Source of the DNA: JAJPKK01 sp963824905
Lineage (GTDB): Bacteria; Pseudomonadota; Alphaproteobacteria; Rhizobiales; Xanthobacteraceae
DNA length: 64,000 bases
NCBI GenBank assembly: GCA_963824905.1
Contig: CAWGRH010000001.1
Span: 343,485-407,484, forward strand
Reading direction: 5' to 3'
Shown here: positions 59,084 through 64,000 of the stretch, in pieces
How positions within the stretch are numbered: the stretch's first letter is position 1
Layout: each line of letters begins with the position of its first letter
Program-made: the position numbers and the translations under genes
Notes under the pieces: model-generated
Database searches by the model: none
What the model was told of the DNA's origin: nothing
What the model saw: only the letters and a program-made list of their open reading frames with translations

Positions 59084-60196
59084 ATGGGTACGGGAGAAGG
59101 CTTCGAGACCGTCAACCAGCGTAGGCGCCAGCTGTTGCGCAACGCCGCGGTGGGTGTCGCCGTCTTTGCCTTTGGCGGCAGCTTATTTCCGGCGGTCGTG
59201 CAGCAACTTACCTCTCCAGCGGATGGGTCGCCTTCCGATGGTGAGTTGGCTTCCCTGAGTCGCGCCACCGCTTGGCTCAACACCGAGCCTCTGACGGCCG
59301 CGGACCTGCGAGGCAAGGTCGTTCTCGTCGATTTTTGGACCTACACCTGCATCAACTGGCTGCGCACGGTGCCCTATGTCCGCGCGTGGGCCGAGAAGTA
59401 CCGGGATCAGGGGCTCGTCGTCATCGGCGTGCACACGCCCGAATTTCCGTTCGAGCACGACATCGACAATGTCCGCCGCGCCGTGAAGGCGATGAACCTG
59501 CCTTATCCGGTCGCGGTCGACAGCGACTATGCGATCTGGCACGGCTTCAACAACCACTATTGGCCGGCTCTCTATTTTGTCGATGCGCAGGGGCGTGTCC
59601 GTCATCAGCAGTTCGGCGAGGGCGAGTACGCGCAGGCGGAAAGGTTCATTCAGCAGTTGCTGGCTGAGGCGGGGGCCGTCGGCGTCGCGCGGGACCTCGT
59701 TGCGGTCGAGGGCCGCGGTTTCGAGGCGCCTGCAGCCTGGGCGGATCTGAAGTCGGAAGAAAACTATGTCGGCTATGAACGCACCGAGGGGTTTGCATCT
59801 CCGGGCGGGGCGGCGCGCGGTCAACCTCGCGTCTACGCGGCGCCCGCGCGATTGGAGCTCAACCGCTGGGCTCTCGCCGGCGATTGGACCGTCGAGAAGG
59901 GAGCCACGGTGCTCAACAAGGCCGACGGGCGGATCGTCTATCAGTTCCACGCCCGCGATCTGCACCTTGTGATGGGACCGACGTCGAAGGGCACCCCGGT
60001 ACGATTTCGGGTGCGCATCGACGGCAAGGCGCCGGGCGCTGCTCATGGAATTGACGTCGACGAGCAGGGCATGGGAACGGTCGTCGAACAGCGGCTGCAC
60101 CAGCTCATCCGACAGCCGATGCCCATCGCCGAACGGATGTTCGAAATCGAATTTCTCGATCCCGGCGTGGCGGCCTACGGGTTCACGTTCGGCTGA
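59084..60196 (+). CDS. Exported thioredoxin-like (redoxin) protein with CxxW active-site variant
   Basis: The 370-residue protein starts after GGGAGAG and has a twin-arginine-like signal (NQRRRQLLRNAAVGVAVFAF). The redoxin domain (residues about 70-200) contains VVLVDFWTYTCINWLRTVPY and VVIGVHTPEFPFEHDIDNVR, as in DipZ/TlpA-like proteins. The active site is Cys-Ile-Asn-Trp, so the resolving cysteine is absent. The C-terminal part (YVGYERTEGFASPGGAARGQ onward) is the beta-rich domain typical of these long redoxins. It should act in the periplasm. It heads a same-strand series with two P460 cytochromes, the next gene starting 45 bases later. Confidence 0.85.
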   Translation: MGTGEGFETVNQRRRQLLRNAAVGVAVFAFGGSLFPAVVQQLTSPADGSPSDGELASLSRATAWLNTEPLTAADLRGKVVLVDFWTYTCINWLRTVPYVRAWAEKYRDQGLVVIGVHTPEFPFEHDIDNVRRAVKAMNLPYPVAVDSDYAIWHGFNNHYWPALYFVDAQGRVRHQQFGEGEYAQAERFIQQLLAEAGAVGVARDLVAVEGRGFEAPAAWADLKSEENYVGYERTEGFASPGGAARGQPRVYAAPARLELNRWALAGDWTVEKGATVLNKADGRIVYQFHARDLHLVMGPTSKGTPVRFRVRIDGKAPGAAHGIDVDEQGMGTVVEQRLHQLIRQPMPIAERMFEIEFLDPGVAAYGFTFG

Positions 60197-60240
60197 TCCC
60201 GCCGTTGATCATATTTGGCCGAAGCGAGGAGAGCGAACCG

Positions 60241-60876
60241 ATGCGCAACGACGATACCGCCGGGGAGATCAACGACGACCGCCGGCGCACAGTGCGCGGT
60301 GCCGCTGCAAAGACGATCGGCGTTTTCGGTGTTTGCGCCGCCGTCGCTGTTTGCACTCTGTACGTCACGAGCTCCACCGCGCAGAGCCCGAAGGAGGAGC
60401 AACCAAAGCCCGGCAGCGAGGCCTCGCCGATCTACGGCGTCACAATTCCGGCCGGATACCGCGACTGGCAGTTGATCGCAGTCGGACGCCTGGCAGGAGG
60501 CAGTCTCAAGCAGCTGCGCGCGCAATTGGGCAATGATATTGCGATCAAGGCCTTTCGGGAGGGCAAGCGCCCATTCCCCGACGGCGCAATCATCGCCGCG
60601 CTGCATTGGGATGAAGCCTCGTCGGAGAGCAACGACAAGGTCCTCGCCAGCGGGTTTCCCGGCGCCGGCCTGCAATCCTCGCTGGCCGGGGCCGCCGAGA
60701 ACGTTCAATTCATGGTCAAGGACTCGAAGAAATACGCTGCGACGGGCGGCTGGGGGTTTGCAGACTTCAGGAATGGCAAGCCCGGTGATGAGGCGCTGCA
60801 TAAAACGTGCTTCCCGTGCCATGCGCCCGCCCAGGATCGCGATTTCGTCTTTGCGCATTACGCGCCGACGCCGTGA
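60241..60876 (+). CDS. Cytochrome P460 family protein (first of two)
   Basis: The 211-residue protein has an N-terminal membrane anchor or signal (TIGVFGVCAAVAVCTLYVTS) after a charged lead, and a P460 domain. Landmarks are IPAGYRDWQLIAVGRL, LGNDIAIKAFREGKRPFPDG, FMVKDSKKYAATGGWGFADF, and a heme c site CFPCH near the C-terminus. P460 cytochromes have a lysine cross-linked heme and oxidise hydroxylamine or bind NO in the periplasm. The lysine candidates lie in the KDSKKY tract, but the cross-link cannot be seen from sequence. GAGGAGAG precedes the ATG at 60241. It is a clear paralogue of the next gene. Confidence 0.9.
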   Translation: MRNDDTAGEINDDRRRTVRGAAAKTIGVFGVCAAVAVCTLYVTSSTAQSPKEEQPKPGSEASPIYGVTIPAGYRDWQLIAVGRLAGGSLKQLRAQLGNDIAIKAFREGKRPFPDGAIIAALHWDEASSESNDKVLASGFPGAGLQSSLAGAAENVQFMVKDSKKYAATGGWGFADFRNGKPGDEALHKTCFPCHAPAQDRDFVFAHYAPTP

Positions 60877-60981
60877 ACCCGGCATGTGAGCATGCTGATG
60901 GCTGGTGCGGGCATGGCATTGGAGAGCATGATGTAGCGGCTGGGAAGGTCGAAACGGAGCCCCCGTCAGAGGAGGAGGGAA

Positions 60982-61497
60982 ATGAAACTGATAGCATTCC
61001 CATTGATTGGAGTTTCAGCGTTGGCCGGGATTATCGCGTTGACGGTACCCGCAGCCAATCAGGAGGGCGCTGCGATCTACGTTACCAGTATTCCCCCTGG
61101 ATACCGCGACTGGAGGCTGGTGTCCGTGGCCCACGAGGAGGGTATGCTTCGCAGTTTTGCGGCTGTGTTGGGTAACGACCTGGCGATCCAGGCCTATCGC
61201 GAAGGGAAGCTCCCGTTCCCGGACGGCGCGATCATTGCCGCTCTGCATTACGGTCACGTGCCTTCGGCGGAAAACAATAAGGTCTTCGGGCAAGAGCAGT
61301 CTTTCGTGCCCGGTGCGCCGACGAACATTCAGTTCATGGTCAAGAACTCGAAAAAGTACGCCGCAACGGGCGGCTGGGGCTTCGCGCATTTCCAGGACGG
61401 CAAGCCCTCGAGTGACGAGGCGCTCATGAAGAGCTGCTTCCCCTGCCACAACGAGGTCAAGGCACGCGACCTTGTCTTCACCCGGTACGCGCAATAA
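60982..61497 (+). CDS. Cytochrome P460 family protein (second of two)
   Basis: The 171-residue protein repeats the domain of its upstream neighbour: signal MKLIAFPLIGVSALAGIIAL, then IPPGYRDWRLVSVAHEEGML, LGNDLAIQAYREGKLPFPDG, FMVKNSKKYAATGGWGFAHF, and heme site SCFPCHNEVKARD. It lacks the charged N-terminal lead of the first copy, so the two may differ in anchoring. The ATG at 60982 follows GGAGGAGGG. The 105-base gap to the first copy contains no terminator, consistent with one transcript and a local gene duplication. Confidence 0.9.
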   Translation: MKLIAFPLIGVSALAGIIALTVPAANQEGAAIYVTSIPPGYRDWRLVSVAHEEGMLRSFAAVLGNDLAIQAYREGKLPFPDGAIIAALHYGHVPSAENNKVFGQEQSFVPGAPTNIQFMVKNSKKYAATGGWGFAHFQDGKPSSDEALMKSCFPCHNEVKARDLVFTRYAQ

Positions 61498-61536
61498 GGG
61501 CCGCGGTTCGCCAAGCAGAAGTGAGGGAGGAACGCC

Positions 61537-61830
61537 ATGAGGCTATTCATCGTCTTCACCATCGCGGCGATGGCAATCGCAGTGTCGCCGTGGAGCTTCG
61601 CTCGCGCCGCGAACGTTCCCGGCTGGTGCGCGAACTCGGGCTACGACAACGGACCGCCGCGCTCGCGTGGCCCCGGCAACGGACCTTCCTGGCAGGGAGA
61701 GCCGGGGGATTGCCAGTCGATCTGGCGAAGGAGCCGCTACCGCGGAACCGACCCCGATCCGTTCATCCGTCAGCAGCTGATGCGATACCGTCCGGCCTCG
61801 AAGAAGGAGCACCGGGGCGGGCACAAATAA
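61537..61830 (+). CDS. Small exported hypothetical protein (97 residues)
   Basis: GAGGGAGGAACG precedes the ATG at 61537, which opens a clear signal peptide (MRLFIVFTIAAMAIAVSPWSFARA, cut probably after ARA). The mature 73 residues include WCANSGYDNGPPRSRG and GDCQSIWRRSRYRGTDPDPF. They hold two cysteines that could form one disulfide, and a basic tail KKEHRGGHK. It lies 39 bases after the second P460 gene. It is unrecognised but convincingly an exported protein. Confidence 0.7.
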   Translation: MRLFIVFTIAAMAIAVSPWSFARAANVPGWCANSGYDNGPPRSRGPGNGPSWQGEPGDCQSIWRRSRYRGTDPDPFIRQQLMRYRPASKKEHRGGHK

Positions 61831-62019
61831 CGCTGGCTGTCTCGGGTCACGTAGTCTCAGGGGCGACGGACGGTCGCGGGTAGAGACGGCGCGCAACTGC
61901 TAACGTCGCCTCACAACCGATCACGAGGAAACTTTGCGAAGTTATGTGCGAATGTAGCTTCGCAGTCGAGCAGCGGGAATGCAGGGTCGGCTGTCCCGTT
62001 GGAAACGCAGGAGGACAAC

Positions 62020-62253
62020 ATGAAATCGTTTACCATATCAGCCGCTTTGCTGGCCGGCTTCGCGGCGCTCGTCTTCATGAGCACCGCCGGATCGACGGTC
62101 CCGGCCTCCGCCAAGTGCCTGTTCGATGAGGGCTATGGCCGCTACACGCCGTGCTCGGCCATGTACAAGAGCAAGAAGTGCTTCATCGACGAAGGAAACG
62201 GCCGCCGCACGCCGTGCTCGGCGCTGGTGAGGTCGTCGAAGGGCAAGAAGTAA
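62020..62253 (+). CDS. Small exported protein with two Cys-containing repeats (77 residues)
   Basis: GGAGGACAAC precedes the ATG at 62020, and the signal peptide is MKSFTISAALLAGFAALVFM...ASA. The mature chain contains the same unit twice: KCLFDEGYGRYTPCSA and KCFIDEGNGRRTPCSA, each with two cysteines, separated by MYKSK. It ends in a basic tail. Such a peptide could be a periplasmic or secreted disulfide-rich factor. A longer TTG frame from 61999 is less likely. It is followed by a strong hairpin terminator. Confidence 0.72.
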   Translation: MKSFTISAALLAGFAALVFMSTAGSTVPASAKCLFDEGYGRYTPCSAMYKSKKCFIDEGNGRRTPCSALVRSSKGKK

Positions 62254-62305
62254 GTGGCTATCCGCGCTGGCCGGTCCTGACCGGGTCAGTGGATAACCGA
62301 AAACG

Positions 62306-62334
62306 GGCGGCGCGCACTTAACGTGCGCGCCGCC
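62306..62334. terminator. Hairpin between convergent genes, probable bidirectional terminator
   Basis: GGCGGCGCGCAC and GTGCGCGCCGCC form a perfect 12-bp stem with a TTAAC loop, midway between the convergent genes ending at 62253 (plus) and 62387 (minus). The T-tract is short on both sides, so the efficiency is uncertain. Confidence 0.7.
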
Positions 62335-62386
62335 TTCGCAAGAGCCGCCCGCAGGACAGGCCTGCGCTTCCGCCCGATCACAGCCT

Positions 62387-63344
62387 TCAGAAGTCCGGCT
62401 TCTCGGCGCGCGGAACGTCGGTGTCTTTGCGATCGTAATAATATTGCCGGACATTGTCCGCGCAGACGACTTCGCCCAACACATCCGGTCCCGGCACATA
62501 GGTGATGGTCGAGGTCCATGGGGTCGTGAAGACGCCTTCGTCCTCGATGGTAATATGGAGCTGCAGGAACTTGCCGCGGTGCTTGCTGAAGATGTCGCCG
62601 TTCAGCAGCCAATTCTCTTTCTTGTTCCTCTCGATCGCGTCCTTCACGTCGTCGTATTCGCGTAAGCGATAGCGTTCGACGATATGCAGTGATTTCGTAT
62701 AGGGCGTGCCGAACAGGTCGAGCATCGCATAGGGCCGATCGACCTTGACGCCGACGGTGTCGACCACCAGCGTGTCGCCCTCGTAATGCCCGACGAGTCC
62801 CCGTACCAGGACGGGGTGAGCGGCTCGGGATGACGATCATTCAGGCGCACATGGCGGATGTCTGTGCTGGGCGCCGTGTAGATGATCTGAACCTGATCCG
62901 GCCTCTGAATGAACTGCACCATGAATTGTTTGTAGATGAACGGCACCGGCATCGGCCAACACTGGTTGGAAGGATTCCCGTAGACGACGCCGTTGAGCGA
63001 CAGCTCGCCGTGCTTCTTTACCACCTCCGCCGCCCAGGGCTGCAGGATCGGGTTTTTGTAGTCGCCGACCAACTGGTCATAGTCGCTCACGCCTGCCACG
63101 CCTGGAGGCAGCGGAGGCTGGGCCACTGAGCCCGAAGCATTGCCGGGTAGCTGGGGCCAGCGTGACAGGTTCGTGACCGGGCCGGGGCCCGATGCCGGTG
63201 GCTCGAACCAGGGAAAGCCCGGGTGTTGCCAGACGCGGGTGAAGTTAGGGATATCGCCTTTCGTCGCGCCGGTCTCGGCGAGGGCAGGGGTCGTCGCCGC
63301 TGCTGCCAATGCAATGCGAAAGAAGGAAATCTCGGTGCGCGCAT
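62387..63344 (-). CDS. Exported conserved hypothetical protein (frameshifts near 62796 and 63335)
   Basis: The ATG at 63344 follows GGGAGG, but the signal peptide (ISFFRIALAAAATTPALA) is in another frame, so a base appears to be missing near 63335. The chain then runs GDIPNFTRVWQHPGFPWFEP, PVPFIYKQFMVQFIQRPDQV, RLNDRHPEPLTPSWYGDS. A second missing base near 62796 leads into GHYEGDTLVVDTVGVKVDRP, LHIVERYRLREYDDVKDAIE and the stop at 62387. The HPEPxTPSWYGDSxGxxEGDTLVVDT block occurs in a family of secreted proteins of unknown function found in several proteobacteria and acidobacteria (recalled). Restored length is about 318 residues. Confidence 0.75.
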
Positions 63345-63678
63345 GCCAACCTCCCGTTCAATGCTCTTCCAATGGTCTTCCAATGGTCGTCCACGAGGGA
63401 TCGCAACGGCACTCGCTATTGTGTCCGGGTTGTCAATGCTTGCCCGCCATCTCCACCGCGCCCGCGTGATAGAACTGCTTCAATTCAGCACTTGAGTTGG
63501 AGGTTACACCTTTTCGCGCGCTTATGGAGGGGCTTGGCCGGCGGCAAATCAGGTTGCTCGCGAAGCACCTTCGCCGTGGCGACCGTCGCCCTTGATCTCT
63601 GGACCCCAGTTGGGGCCGTTCGGCGCTTCACATTGAGGCAAGATCGTCCGGAAGAGACGATGAGCAGGAGATCCGCTG
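63345..63678. other. Intergenic stretch without a recognised gene
   Basis: About 334 bases between two minus-strand genes. No credible frame, repeat or terminator was found. It includes the promoter side of the 62387-63344 gene. Confidence 0.5.
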
Positions 63679-64000
63679 TCACTCGGCGTTGACCGATTGC
63701 ACGGTCCAGTTCGTCGGGATGTTGCCGACGGACCGCGGTGGGAAGCGACGGTTCGTACCGTTCATGAACAAATGGCCGTGTTGCCGCTGCCGTCGCGCCA
63801 CAAGAGATCGCTCGCGCCGTCCCCATTGTAGTCGCCCGCACCATTGCGCCAGACGATGTCGCTCATGCCGTCTCCGTTGAAGTCTCCGGTGCCCACCACG
63901 GACCAGGTCGTGGGTACATTCCCAACGCCCGCGGCCGATCCCACTTGTGTTCCGTTCATGAACCAGATCGCGGTGTTGCCGAGGTTGTCCCGCCAAAGGA
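63679..64000 (-). CDS. VCBS/FG-GAP repeat protein, C-terminal end (5' part outside window; frameshift near 63769)
   Basis: On the minus strand the reading shows FG-GAP/VCBS-type calcium-binding repeats: GDFNGDGMSDIVWRNGAG and GDYNGDGASDLLWRDGSG, each with the DxNGDGxxD loop, alternating with FMNGTQVGSAAGVGNVPTTW. After NTAI a base is missing near 63769. The next frame gives FMNGTN and VGNIPTNWTVQSVNAE with the stop at 63679. Such repeats build extracellular beta-propellers in large adhesins or secreted proteins. The two last repeats are unusually close, as if one unit was shortened. The rest of the gene lies beyond 64000. Confidence 0.78.
   Translation of the reverse strand, partial: PLAGQPRQHRDLVHERNTSGIGRGRWECTHDLVRGGHRRLQRRRHERHRLAQWCGRLQWGRRERSLVARRQRQHGHLFMNGTNRRFPPRSVGNIPTNWTVQSVNAE

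Overview
The window is high-GC DNA that reads as an alphaproteobacterium of the order Hyphomicrobiales, in or near the Bradyrhizobium/Rhodopseudomonas/Pseudolabrys group. Four things point there: the gene order rpsB-tsf-pyrH-frr-uppS-cdsA-dxr-rseP-bamA-lpxD-fabZ-lpxA-lpxI-lpxB followed by gltA, gltX, comEC, lexA, moeA, moaC, trpC, trpD and trpG; a GAAC-N7-GAAC LexA box; Bug-type solute receptors; and several families of dispersed palindromic intergenic repeats. The assignment rests on recalled gene order and protein style, not on a database search.

Layout. 1-9 kb: accessory metabolic genes (a TPP-dependent lyase cut by the window edge, a glutathione S-transferase, an isoprenylcysteine-methyltransferase-like membrane protein, an MmgE/PrpD protein, an antitoxin without a visible toxin, a secreted PF10091-type glycoside hydrolase). 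9.4-12 kb: small lineage-type genes, including a duplicated 112-residue pair, three terminators on the minus strand and tRNA-Glu. 12.2-14.4 kb: glyoxalase I, a sirtuin and a double cold-shock protein. 14.9-29.6 kb: the long co-directional housekeeping run for translation, UMP, isoprenoid and phospholipid synthesis, outer-membrane assembly and lipid A. 29.6-33 kb: three genes (KAS III, polysaccharide deacetylase, formyltransferase) lying between lpxB and gltA. 33-48 kb: citrate synthase, GluRS, GlnRS, an outer-membrane beta-barrel, ComEC, a HicAB module with a readable promoter/operator, LexA, molybdenum cofactor genes and trpC/D/G. 48-59 kb: a catabolic and secretory neighbourhood with two Bug receptors, a sulfatase, an isochorismatase-like protein, hydrolase, VOC and TauD-type proteins and a TIM-barrel isomerase. 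59-64 kb: a group of exported redox-type proteins (thioredoxin-like protein, two tandem P460 cytochromes, small secreted proteins) and the end of a VCBS-repeat protein.

The sequence carries many single-base frameshifts, including in genes expected to be essential (tsf, uppS, lpxD, glnS). Most behave as one extra base and the protein resumes exactly in the next frame, so I read them mainly as sequence errors rather than real gene decay. The affected genes are annotated over their full restored span.

The least explained parts are the exported P460/thioredoxin/small-protein group at 59-63 kb, the three-gene insertion after lpxB, the fusion of a glyoxalase-superfamily N-domain to a Lon substrate-binding domain, and two 31-residue candidate membrane proteins. 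No CRISPR array, insertion sequence, prophage or origin was seen.
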